Shown: positions 39,861-47,713 of the stretch, in pieces
Layout: every line of letters starts with the position of its first letter
How positions within the stretch are numbered: position 1 is the first letter of the stretch
NCBI RefSeq assembly: GCF_014654675.1
Contig: NZ_BNBC01000060.1
Coordinates: forward strand, 1-53,714
Length of the DNA stretch: 53,714 nt
Reading direction: 5' to 3'
Source of the DNA: Streptomyces spiralis
GTDB lineage: Bacteria; Actinomycetota; Actinomycetes; Streptomycetales; Streptomycetaceae
The notes under the pieces: model-generated
The model's input: the letters and a program-made list of their open reading frames with translations, nothing else
Databases searched by the model: none
Told to the model about the DNA's origin: nothing
Program-made: the position numbers and the translations under genes

Positions 39861-40745
39861 ATGACCGGCATCGACATCGGCGCGATCACCGCGATCGACG
39901 TGCACACCCACGCCGAGGTCTCCTCGCGCGGACGGGGCTCGCTCTCCTCCGAGCTGGAGGAGGCGTCCGGCAAGTACTTCAAGGTGGAGGACGGCCACCG
40001 CAAGCCGACGCTCCCCGAGATCGCCGCGCACTACCGCGAGCGGAAGATGGCGTGCGTCGTCTTCACCGTCGACGCGGAGGCCGCGACCGGCGTCCCGGCC
40101 GTCCCCAACGAGGAGATCGCCGAGGCCGCCGCCGAGAACCCGGACGTCATCATCCCGTTCGCCTCGATCGACCCCGCCAAGGGCAGGGCGGGAGCTCGGG
40201 AAGTCGGCCGTCTGGTACGGGACTTCGGGGTACGCGGCTTCAAGTTCCACCCGAGCGTCCAGGCGTTCTACCCCAACGACCGGTCCGCGTACGTCCTGTA
40301 CGAGGCGATCGAGGAGTCAGGCGCCGTCGCGGTCTTCCACACCGGTCAGACCGGCATCGGCGCGGGCGCACCGGGCGGCGGCGGCATCCGCCTGAAGTAC
40401 TCCAACCCGCTGTACATCGACGACGTGGCCGCCGACTTCCCCGGCATGCCGATCATCATGGCCCACCCGTCCTTCCCCTGGCAGGACGAGGCGCTGTCGG
40501 TGGCCACGCACAAGCCGCAGGTCTACATCGACCTGTCGGGCTGGTCGCCCAAGTACTTCCCGCCGCAGCTCGTCCAGTACGCCAACAGCCTGCTCAAGGA
40601 CAAGGTGCTGTTCGGGACCGACTACCCCCTCCTCACCCCGGACCGCTGGCTGAGGGACTTCGCCGCGCTGCCGATCAAGGACGAGGTCAGGCCGAAGATC
40701 CTCAAGGAGAACGCGGCCCGGCTGTTCGGCTTCATCAAGGACTGA
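39861..40745 (+). CDS. Amidohydrolase-family protein (ACMSD/LigY-like superfamily)
   Basis: A 294-aa TIM-barrel hydrolase with IDVHTHAEVSSRGRGSLSSE holding the H-x-H site. RKMACVVFTVDAEAATG, DVIIPFASIDPAKGRAGARE, FGVRGFKFHPSVQAFYPNDR with the bridging Lys/His region, AVFHTGQTGIGAGAPGGGG, IIMAHPSFPWQDEAL and LFGTDYPLLTPDRW with the catalytic Asp follow. AAGGAGACG stands 12 bases before the ATG. It probably hydrolyses or decarboxylates a product of the SDR/CoA branch. The stop codon region is the first unit of a ~20-bp repeat array reaching the next gene. Confidence 0.87.
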   Translation: MTGIDIGAITAIDVHTHAEVSSRGRGSLSSELEEASGKYFKVEDGHRKPTLPEIAAHYRERKMACVVFTVDAEAATGVPAVPNEEIAEAAAENPDVIIPFASIDPAKGRAGAREVGRLVRDFGVRGFKFHPSVQAFYPNDRSAYVLYEAIEESGAVAVFHTGQTGIGAGAPGGGGIRLKYSNPLYIDDVAADFPGMPIIMAHPSFPWQDEALSVATHKPQVYIDLSGWSPKYFPPQLVQYANSLLKDKVLFGTDYPLLTPDRWLRDFAALPIKDEVRPKILKENAARLFGFIKD

Positions 40746-40830
40746 TCCGATGCGCGAAGGACTGATCCGCTTCACCAAGAACTGATCCGAAGTCACCAAG
40801 ACCGGCCCGCTGCACCAAGGACTCATCCGC
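40731..40830. repeat. ~20-bp degenerate tandem repeats from the amidohydrolase stop codon
   Basis: The gene end TTCATCAAGGACTGATCCG is echoed by GCGAAGGACTGATCCGC, TTCACCAAGAACTGATCCG, GTCACCAAGACCGGCCCGC and TGCACCAAGGACTCATCCGC. Copies lose similarity with distance from the gene. Confidence 0.8.
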
Positions 40831-40871
40831 GCCCGTTCTCGCGGCACCCAGGGACGCAAAGGAGCTCCCTC

Positions 40872-42383
40872 ATGCGCAACCACGGCATCGGCTCCTGGAC
40901 CGCACGACGCGCCCGCAAGACCCCCCACCGCCTCGCCGTCGTCCACCAGGGGTCCCGGTACACCTACGCCCAGCTGCACGACCGCACCACCCGCCTCGCC
41001 CACCACCTCCGCTCCCTCGGTGTCCGCCGCGGCGACCGTGTCGCCTTCCTCGGCCCGAACCATCCCGCGTTCCTGGAGACCCTGTTCGCGGCGGGCCGGC
41101 TGGGCGCCGTCTTCGTCCCGCTCAACATCCGCCTGGCCGAGGCCGAGTTGAGGCACTGCCTCACCGACTCCGGTACGTCCTTGCTCGTCCACTCCCCGCC
41201 GTTCGGCGCGTTCGCGGCGGCCTCCGGAGTCGGCCGGCTCGTCGCCGTCGACGACACGTACGACAAGGCGCTGGCACAGGCCCCGGGCTCCCCCCTCGAC
41301 GAGAACGTCACCCTCGACGACCTCGCGGTGATCATGTACACCTCGGGGACCACGGGCCGCGCGAAGGGAGCCGTGCTCAGCCACGGCAACCTCACCTGGA
41401 ACAGCATCAACACGCTCGTCGACGGAGACTTCGCCTCCGACGAGGTGACCCTGCTGTCCGCACCCATGTTCCATACGGCGGCCCTCAACATGACGTGCCT
41501 GCCGACGTTCCTCAAGGGCGGCACGCTGATCCTCGAGGAGTCGTTCTCGCCCTCCCGCACCCTCGACCTGGTCGAGGAGCACGGCGTGACGGTCATGTTC
41601 GGCGTTCCGACCATGTTCCAGCAGCTCGCCGCGGAGGAGCGGTTCGCCGCGGCCGACCTGTCGTCCGTGCGGAAGATGATGTGCGGCGGTGCACCGGTCC
41701 CGCAGGCGCTGATCCGTACGTACGAAAAGCGCGGCCTGCGCTTCCTCCAGGGCTACGGCATGACCGAGGCCTCCCCGGGCGTGTGCCTGCTGGACGCGGA
41801 GAACGCCCTGGCCAAGGCGGGCAGCGCGGGCGTGCCGCACTTCTTCAACGACGTGCGGATCGCCGATCCCGCAGGGCACGACGCCGAACGGGGCGAGCGC
41901 GGCGAACTGCTCGTCGAGGGCCCCACCATCATGTCCGGCTACTGGGGCCTGCCGGACGCGACCGCGGCCGCCTTCACGGACGGCTGGTTCCGCACGGGCG
42001 ATGTGGCCATAGCGGACGAGGACGGGTACGTCACGATCGTCGACCGCGTCAAGGACATGATCATCTCGGGTGGGGAGAACATCTACCCGGCCGAGGTGGA
42101 GAAGGCCCTGTACGAACACCCGTCCGTCGCGGACTGCGCCGTGATCGGCGTACCCGACGAGAAGTGGGGCGAGGTGGGCCGCGCGGTCGTCGTCCTCGCG
42201 CCGGGGGCGGAGGCCGGCGCCGACGGGATCCTGGCCTTCCTCGACGGCCGCCTCGCCCGCTACAAGATCCCCAAGTCCGTCGTCTTCGCCGACGCACTGC
42301 CCCGCAGCGGCGCCGGCAAACTGCTCAAGCCCCGCATCCGGGAAACCTACGGAACCACCGACTCTTCTGGAGCCCACGCATGA
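40872..42383 (+). CDS. Acyl-CoA synthetase (AMP-forming), aromatic/long-chain type
   Basis: A 503-aa member of the adenylate-forming family. MYTSGTTGRAKGAVLSHGNL is the AMP-binding signature. LLSAPMFHTAALNMTCLPTF, VTVMFGVPTMFQQLA, MMCGGAPVPQALIR, LQGYGMTEASPGVCL, DGWFRTGDVAIADEDGYVTI, VDRVKDMIISGGENIYPAEV with the hinge, and PRSGAGKLLKPRIRE with the catalytic Lys follow in order. It makes a CoA thioester from a carboxylic acid; feruloyl-CoA-synthase-like enzymes have the same layout, but the acid is not defined by sequence. It overlaps the MaoC gene as ATGA. AAAGGAGCTCCCTC precedes the ATG. The product could be the inducer of the PaaX-type repressor. Confidence 0.9.
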   Translation: MRNHGIGSWTARRARKTPHRLAVVHQGSRYTYAQLHDRTTRLAHHLRSLGVRRGDRVAFLGPNHPAFLETLFAAGRLGAVFVPLNIRLAEAELRHCLTDSGTSLLVHSPPFGAFAAASGVGRLVAVDDTYDKALAQAPGSPLDENVTLDDLAVIMYTSGTTGRAKGAVLSHGNLTWNSINTLVDGDFASDEVTLLSAPMFHTAALNMTCLPTFLKGGTLILEESFSPSRTLDLVEEHGVTVMFGVPTMFQQLAAEERFAAADLSSVRKMMCGGAPVPQALIRTYEKRGLRFLQGYGMTEASPGVCLLDAENALAKAGSAGVPHFFNDVRIADPAGHDAERGERGELLVEGPTIMSGYWGLPDATAAAFTDGWFRTGDVAIADEDGYVTIVDRVKDMIISGGENIYPAEVEKALYEHPSVADCAVIGVPDEKWGEVGRAVVVLAPGAEAGADGILAFLDGRLARYKIPKSVVFADALPRSGAGKLLKPRIRETYGTTDSSGAHA

Positions 42384-42844
42384 CTGCCCTCCGTACCGTC
42401 ACCGGCCTCGACGAGATCAAGGCCCTCGCCGGCGCCGACCTCGGCCGCACCGACTGGCTGGAGATCGCCCAGGAGCGGGTGAACACCTTCGCCGACGCCA
42501 CCGGCGACCACCAGTGGATCCACGTCGACCCCGAGCGCGCGGCGGCCGGCCCCTTCGGCGGCCCGATCGCCCACGGCTACCTGACCCTGTCCCTCGTCAT
42601 TCCCCTCTTCAACGACCTGCTCGCCATCGAGGGCGTCTCGATGAGCATCAACTACGGCCTGGACAAGGTCCGTTTCCCCAGCCCGGTGAAGGTCGGAGCG
42701 AAGATCCGCCTGCACGGCGCCGTGGACTCCGTGGAGGAGGTCAAGGGCAACGGCGTCGAGATGCGCCTGACCTTCACGATCGAGGTGGAGGGCTCGGAGA
42801 AGCCGGCGTGCGTGGCGTCGGCGATCTACCGGCACTACGCGTAG
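42380..42844 (+). CDS. MaoC-family (R)-specific enoyl-CoA hydratase/dehydratase
   Basis: A 154-aa single hot-dog domain. FADATGDHQWIHVDPERAAA is the hydratase-2 motif with the catalytic Asp and His, followed by GPFGGPIAHGYLTLSLVIPL. NYGLDKVRFPSPVKVGAKIR and the closing VEGSEKPACVASAIYRHYA match the MaoC/NodN-like group. It hydrates a 2-enoyl-CoA or dehydrates a 3-hydroxyacyl-CoA, consistent with the SDR (3-hydroxyacyl-CoA dehydrogenase-like) and CoA synthetase in the same operon. The end of the coding sequence is duplicated just after the stop codon. Confidence 0.9.
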   Translation: MTALRTVTGLDEIKALAGADLGRTDWLEIAQERVNTFADATGDHQWIHVDPERAAAGPFGGPIAHGYLTLSLVIPLFNDLLAIEGVSMSINYGLDKVRFPSPVKVGAKIRLHGAVDSVEEVKGNGVEMRLTFTIEVEGSEKPACVASAIYRHYA

Positions 42845-42859
42845 AGCCGGCACTACGCG
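42829..42859. repeat. Direct repeat across the MaoC stop codon
   Basis: CCGGCACTACGCG (42829-42841) recurs exactly at 42847-42859. The TAG stop (42842-42844) lies between the copies, giving a period of 18 bases. Confidence 0.8.
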
Positions 42860-43067
42860 CAGAAGCCCGCCCGCCGCCGGGACACGGTCCGCGAGTTTCG
42901 CCGACGGCGAGGTCGGTCGCCCCGTACGTTGAGGAGCTGGGACGCGCCGTACTCGCCCTCAGTGAGGGCACCGGTGTACCGCCGGTCCGCATGACCGCCG
43001 ACATGCCGAAGGGTCCCGGGCTCGATGGACAGGCCCGGCTGGAAGCGGCGCAGGATACGGGCGATGC

Positions 43068-43388
43068 GCTCACGACCTCGCCGGCATGCCGACCAAGCGG
43101 CAGATCGCCGCGCTCGCCCTCATCGCCCGCCCGGACCGGCTCCTTTACGGCAGCGACCACGTCCGGACCAGCCACCAGCTCGCCCTGAAACTGCTGTCGG
43201 ACCTGGAAGCGACCATGCCGGCCATCGACCAGGACTGGCGTACTCCGACCACTCGCAACGCCGAACAGCTCTTCACCACGCACCCCGGAGCGCAGGCGCT
43301 CAGATCACCACTTGTCCGGCCGCTCGGCCTGGTGTGCGCAGCGCTGCCGCTGCTGCGACGTGCGCTGCGCACACCGGCTCATGCTTGA
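43068..43388 (+). pseudogene. Amidohydrolase C-terminal fragment
   Basis: DLAGMPTKRQIAALALIARP then DRLLYGSDHVRTS, followed by IDQDWRTPTTRNAEQLF, matches the last third of ACMSD-like amidohydrolases: the helix before the metal strand, the Y-GSD strand with the catalytic Asp, and the NAEQLF closing helix. The barrel's first two thirds are missing; the preceding 200 bases (42845-43067) show no in-frame match. It sits at the junction between the catabolic block and the sugar locus and may mark a rearrangement point. Its end overlaps the GH3 gene end by 10 bases. Confidence 0.6.
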
Positions 43389-45760
43389 GCAATCGGCTCC
43401 TGCGTGAACGTGGCATGGAGGCGCCGCGTGTGGTCCACCTGACGCTCGGCTCCGGTCAGCGTGACGCCGGCCGTCAGACGCGGATCAGCGCTGGAGGCGG
43501 CCAACCGCACCTCCAGTTCGCCCGGTTCGACGATGCGCCGACCGTCGCGCCCCGTGAAGGAGGCGAGGTCGGACGGGACCGTGACCCGGACGCGGCGGGC
43601 CTCGCCCGGCTCCAGCTCGAGCCGGGTGTAGCCGACCAGGCGCTGCACCGGCTGAACGACGGAGGCAACCGGGTCGTGCAGATAGAGCTGGACGACCTCG
43701 GATCCGGACCGCCCGCCGGTGTTGCGCACGGTGAAGGCGAGGGTGAACTCGCCGTCCGTCGGGGCTTCCCGGGCGTCCATGGTCAGGTCGCTCCAGTCGA
43801 ACTGCGTGTAGGACAGACCGTGGCCGAAGGCGAACGCCGGGGTCGGATCGATGTTGGACACCTCGCTGGCGTGCGCGAGCCGCGCGCCGAGGTACGTGGT
43901 CGGCTGGGAGCCCGGCCCACGCGGCACGCTGACCGGGAGACGTCCGGAGGGGTTGATACGACCGCTGAGGACGCCGGCGATCGCATGCGTGCCCTCCTCC
44001 CCGGGGAAGAAGGACTGAACGACAGCAGCGGACTCGGTCACGGCGCGGCCGAGGGCGTACGGCCGTCCCGCGAGCAGCACGGTGATCACGGGTGTCTCCA
44101 GGTCGAGCAGGGCGTCGACCAAGTGCTGCTGCGCACCGGGCAGGTCCAGCGACTCGGCGTCGCAGCCCTCGCCGCTGGTGCCCCGCCCGAACAGCCCGGC
44201 GCGGTCGCCGAGCACCACCACGGCGACGTCGGCCTCGCGGGCCGCCTGGACGGCCTCGCGAATGCCGGAGAGGTCTCCGTCGTCGATGCCGGTGCCGCGG
44301 GCGAGCGTGATCTCGGCGTCGGGGAATTCCGCGGCGAGAGTGTCGCGCAGCGTGGGCAGTTCGATGCCGAGCGGGGTCCCGGGGTGGCGGACGCCGATGT
44401 GCTGGGGGAAGGAGTAGCAGCCCAGTACGGCGGTGGGCTCGTCGGCGTTGGGACCGATCAGGGCGATGCGGCGCGGCCGGGTCAGTGGCAGGGTGCCGTC
44501 GTTGGTGAGCAGGACAACCGCCTTCTCGGCGATCTCGCGGGCCAGTCGACGGTTCTCGGGCCGGTCCAGGTCGACCGTGCCGCGCAGGGCCTCCGGGTCG
44601 TCGGCGTCCGCGCCGTCGAGCGCCGCCGGCACCGGGCTCCAGTCGGGGTCGAGCAGGCCCAGCTTCGCCTTCTGGGTGAGGACGTGGCGCAGGGCGCGGT
44701 CGATGAGCTCTTCCGGTATGCGGCCGTCGGTGACGGCTTGGACGAGGGGTTCGCCGTACGTCTTGACGTTGGGCAGTTCGACGTCGATGCCCGCCGCGAG
44801 CGCGGTGCCGGCGGCGTCGGCCCAGTCGGCCGCGATGCCGTGCAGCGTCTTGAGGAAGGCGATGGCGAAGTAGTCGGCGACGACGGTGCCGTCGAAGCCC
44901 CACGTGCCGCGCAGCAGCCCGGTCAGCAGGTCCTCGTCGGCCGCGGAGGGCATGCCGTCGGTGTCGGTGTAGGCGTTCATCACCGACCGGGCGCCGCCCT
45001 CGCGGATCGCCATCTCGAAGGGAGGCAGCAGAACGTCGGCTCGCTCACGCGGGCCCACTGAGGAGGGGGCGAGGTTGCGGCCGGCGCGGGAGGCGGAGTA
45101 GCCGACGAAGTGCTTGAGGGTGGCGACGATCCCGGCGGACTCAAGGCCCTGCACGTACGCCGTCGCGACGGTGCCGACGAGGTACGGGTCCTCGCCGATG
45201 GTCTCCTCCACCCGGCCCCAGCGGGCGTCGCGTACGACGTCGAGGACGGGCGCGAGACCCTGGTGGACGCCGACGTGTCGCATGTCGCGGCCGATGGCGG
45301 CGGCCATGCGCCGCACCGTGTCCGGGTCGAAGGTGGCGCCCCAGGACAGCGGAACGGGGTAGGCCGTCGCTCCCCAGGCGGCGAAGCCGGCCAGACACTC
45401 GTCATGCGCGAGAGCGGGAATGCCGAAACGGTTCGCCGAGGTGATACGAGCCTGGGTGCGGGCCAGGGAGAGCGCACCCACGGCGGGGTCGACGGGGACC
45501 GTGCCGAAGGGCCGGGTCAGCTGACCGAGTCCGGTGGGCAGGAGCGCCTCGAGATCGACGGCCTCCTCCATGTCGTGCTGATGGGGGGCCACTTCACCGC
45601 CCTGATCGGAGGCGCCCACCCACACTCCGTACAGTTGGGCGGTCTTCTCCTGGAGGGTCATCGCGTCGATCAGCGCGTCGACCCTGGTGGTGACGGGAAG
45701 GGTGGGGTCGTTCCAGAGGGGGATTTCGGGGGTGGTCTCTACGGCCACGTTGACGTTCAC
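43379..45760 (-). CDS. Glycoside hydrolase family 3 beta-glucosidase
   Basis: A 793-aa enzyme without a signal peptide, so it acts inside the cell on imported oligosaccharides. The GH3 barrel has LAPVLDVVRDARWGRVEETI, GEDPYLVGTVATAYVQGLES, ATLKHFVGYSASRAGRN with the substrate-binding Lys-His, and FDGTVVADYFAIAFLKTLHG with the nucleophile Asp. The alpha/beta sandwich follows (IALIGPNADEPTAVLGCYSF, VAVVVLGDRAGLFGRGTSGE). A C-terminal fibronectin III-like domain contains AFAFGHGLSYTQFDW and FTVRNTGGRSGSEVVQLYL. The GTG start overlaps the stop of a permease remnant as GTGA, and GGAGG lies three bases before it. It is the last gene of the leftward sugar operon. Confidence 0.92.
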   Translation of the reverse strand: MNVNVAVETTPEIPLWNDPTLPVTTRVDALIDAMTLQEKTAQLYGVWVGASDQGGEVAPHQHDMEEAVDLEALLPTGLGQLTRPFGTVPVDPAVGALSLARTQARITSANRFGIPALAHDECLAGFAAWGATAYPVPLSWGATFDPDTVRRMAAAIGRDMRHVGVHQGLAPVLDVVRDARWGRVEETIGEDPYLVGTVATAYVQGLESAGIVATLKHFVGYSASRAGRNLAPSSVGPRERADVLLPPFEMAIREGGARSVMNAYTDTDGMPSAADEDLLTGLLRGTWGFDGTVVADYFAIAFLKTLHGIAADWADAAGTALAAGIDVELPNVKTYGEPLVQAVTDGRIPEELIDRALRHVLTQKAKLGLLDPDWSPVPAALDGADADDPEALRGTVDLDRPENRRLAREIAEKAVVLLTNDGTLPLTRPRRIALIGPNADEPTAVLGCYSFPQHIGVRHPGTPLGIELPTLRDTLAAEFPDAEITLARGTGIDDGDLSGIREAVQAAREADVAVVVLGDRAGLFGRGTSGEGCDAESLDLPGAQQHLVDALLDLETPVITVLLAGRPYALGRAVTESAAVVQSFFPGEEGTHAIAGVLSGRINPSGRLPVSVPRGPGSQPTTYLGARLAHASEVSNIDPTPAFAFGHGLSYTQFDWSDLTMDAREAPTDGEFTLAFTVRNTGGRSGSEVVQLYLHDPVASVVQPVQRLVGYTRLELEPGEARRVRVTVPSDLASFTGRDGRRIVEPGELEVRLAASSADPRLTAGVTLTGAERQVDHTRRLHATFTQEPIAQA

Positions 45761-45912
45761 TTTCCTCCCACACCCATCAGGCCCTGGACCAGGGCGCGAC
45801 GGATGAACAGGTAGACGAGCAGGACGGGCGGCACCGACAGCACCACGGGTCCCGGAAGGCCCGGGATGCCCTCCGCGGTGCGGGCCACCACTGGCCACAG
45901 CGTCGGCGTCGA
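45757..45912 (-). pseudogene. C-terminal remnant of a sugar ABC transporter permease
   Basis: Directly after the stop of the intact permease gene a leftward frame reads TLWPVVARTAEGIPGLPGPV, then VLSVPPVLLVYLFIRRALVQ and GLMGVGGK before TGA. This is the usual last helix and tail of MalG-type permeases (PPLLVYLLFQRYFVQG type). About 50 residues remain, and there is no start or upstream body. The stop overlaps the GH3 start as GTGA, so the scrap still occupies the position of the gene that once preceded GH3. It may derive from a paralogous permease replaced by recombination. Confidence 0.7.
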
Positions 45913-46809
45913 TCACCGGCTGAATCCGGCGGTCAGACCGCTGAGCAGCTGGCGGCGGCCGAATGCGTACAGGACCAGAACGGGCAGTGTGGTGAGGACG
46001 ACGGCGGCGAGAACGGCAGGGACATTGACGCCGTACTGGCCCTGGAAGGTCCACAGTGCGAGCGGCAGGGTCCGGCGGTCCGGGCTCTGGGTGAGGACCA
46101 GCGGCAGCAGGAACCCGTTCCAGATGGTCAGTCCGTTGTAGATGCTCACGGTCAGGATGGCCGGGCGGGTGAGCGGTGCCGCCAGTCGCCACAGCGTCGT
46201 CCACTCGGTGGCGCCGTCGACCCGCATCGAGTCGAACAGTTCCTTGGGTATGTCGCGGACGAAGTTGGCGAGCACCAGCACGGACAGCGGGATGGCGAAA
46301 GCGGTCGACGGGAGGATCAGCGCCAGCAGGCTGTCGTACAGCTTCAGTTTGATGATGATCAGATAGACCGGGATCACCGTCGCCTGCAGCGGGATGGCCA
46401 GCCCCATGAGGAACAGCCCGTTGATCACACGCAGGCCGCGCATGCGCCAGCCGCGTACGATCGCGTAAGCGGCCATGAAGGAGAACGCGACCGCCGGCAC
46501 CACGGCGCCGAGGGTGACCACGACGCTGTTCACGAAGTAGCGGATGAAGTCGGACTCGATGACCAGCCGGTAGTTGTCCAGCGTGGGGTCGCTCGAAGGC
46601 ACCAGCGGGTTGCTCGAGTAGTAGCGGCTCTGGGCCTTGAGACTGGTGATGAGAATCCAGTACAGGGGTACGGCGACGACGACGAGCCAGATCCATCCGG
46701 CCAGGCCGGCGATCCAGTTGCTCCGGCGGGCCGCCGGACGGGAGCGGCGTTGCCGCTCGCGGCGGGCGGCCTGCTCCGATTGTTGCGCCTTGGTGAGCGT
46801 GGTGGTCAC
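45913..46809 (-). CDS. Carbohydrate ABC transporter permease (MalG-type)
   Basis: A 298-aa membrane protein with a cytoplasmic Arg-rich start, then helix 1 GWIWLVVVAVPLYWILITSL. The periplasmic segment DPTLDNYRLVIESDFIRYFV follows. Further helices lead to the EAA loop (IPKELFDSMRVDGATEWTTLW), the contact site for the ATPase. The protein ends FGRRQLLSGLTAGFSR. GTG start one base after the upstream permease stop. It forms the channel with the MalF-type partner. No ATP-binding subunit gene is in the window, as is common in Streptomyces, where MsiK serves many sugar systems; that use here is inferred. Confidence 0.9.
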   Translation of the reverse strand: MTTTLTKAQQSEQAARRERQRRSRPAARRSNWIAGLAGWIWLVVVAVPLYWILITSLKAQSRYYSSNPLVPSSDPTLDNYRLVIESDFIRYFVNSVVVTLGAVVPAVAFSFMAAYAIVRGWRMRGLRVINGLFLMGLAIPLQATVIPVYLIIIKLKLYDSLLALILPSTAFAIPLSVLVLANFVRDIPKELFDSMRVDGATEWTTLWRLAAPLTRPAILTVSIYNGLTIWNGFLLPLVLTQSPDRRTLPLALWTFQGQYGVNVPAVLAAVVLTTLPVLVLYAFGRRQLLSGLTAGFSR

Positions 46810-46810
46810 G

Positions 46811-47713
46811 TCAGGCCCCCTCGAGTTGGCTCTCACCGGCGTCCCGGCCTCCGAGGCGACGCAGCAGCAGGGCGAGGGCGAGGCCCACCAGGACCAGGAT
46901 GACCGCGATGGCGCTGGCCGGTCCCATCTGGCTGGCCCGCCATCCCCGTTTGTACATGTCCAGTGCGAGGACCCGGGTGGCGTCTCCGGGGCCGCCCTCG
47001 GTCAGGACCCAGATGAGGTCGAAGAAGGTCAGCGACCCGACCACCATCAGCGTGGACGAGGTGATGATGGTGTACTTCAGCTGAGGCAGCGTGATGCTGA
47101 AGAACTGCCGGATCCGCCCGGCACCGTCCAACTGTGCCGCCTCGTACATGGACTTCGGAATCTGCTGGACACCACCCTGGTAGATCAGTGAGTGGAACGG
47201 GATGAACTGCCAGGAGACGACGAAGACGACGACGCCGAACGCGAGCCCGGGCCGCCCCAGCCAGTCCTGGCTGAGCGCCTTGATCTTCAGCCCGGCACCG
47301 AGGCCGAAATTCGGGTCCAGCAGGGCCTTGTACGCGACCGCGATCGCCGCGGAGCTGAGCAGCAGCGGAACGAAGTAGACCACGCCCAGCACCGCACGGT
47401 AGCGCTGGCGGTCGGCCATGAACGTGCCGAGCAGAATACTCAGGGGAGTCTGAACGGCCCAGGACACGATCATCACAAGGAACGTCACCCAGAGGGCGTG
47501 CGGCAGCCCGGGGTTGGTGAGGACCGTACGCCAGCTGCTCAGTCCGGACGCGTGGATGGCGCCGATACCGTCCCACGTGGTGAAGCTCAGCACGAAGACG
47601 CCGACGAGCGGAATCACAGCGAAGCAGACGAAGACCACCAGCGCCGGCGCCGCCAGCCACGGCAGGATGCTGCGCGGTCCACGACGCGGCGGACGGCTGG
47701 TGAGCGCGCTCAT
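46811..47713 (-). CDS. Carbohydrate ABC transporter permease (MalF-type)
   Basis: A 300-aa membrane protein. It opens ILPWLAAPALVVFVCFAVIP and LVGVFVLSFTTWDGIG, then has five more helices, including LWVTFLVMIVSWAVQTPLSI and GVVYFVPLLLSSAAIAVAYK. The EAA loop is QIPKSMYEAAQLDGAGRIRQ, followed by FFSITLPQLKYTIITSS. It pairs with the downstream MalG-type permease. The start overlaps the binding-protein stop as ATGA. It ends in a short charged cytoplasmic tail. Confidence 0.9.
   Translation of the reverse strand: MSALTSRPPRRGPRSILPWLAAPALVVFVCFAVIPLVGVFVLSFTTWDGIGAIHASGLSSWRTVLTNPGLPHALWVTFLVMIVSWAVQTPLSILLGTFMADRQRYRAVLGVVYFVPLLLSSAAIAVAYKALLDPNFGLGAGLKIKALSQDWLGRPGLAFGVVVFVVSWQFIPFHSLIYQGGVQQIPKSMYEAAQLDGAGRIRQFFSITLPQLKYTIITSSTLMVVGSLTFFDLIWVLTEGGPGDATRVLALDMYKRGWRASQMGPASAIAVILVLVGLALALLLRRLGGRDAGESQLEGA

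Noticed and set aside
43379..46696. Leftward 1105-codon frame joining permease DNA to the GH3 gene
   Set aside because: The stretch upstream of GTG 45760 is the wrong frame of the permease gene and remnant; GH3 similarity begins just after this GTG.
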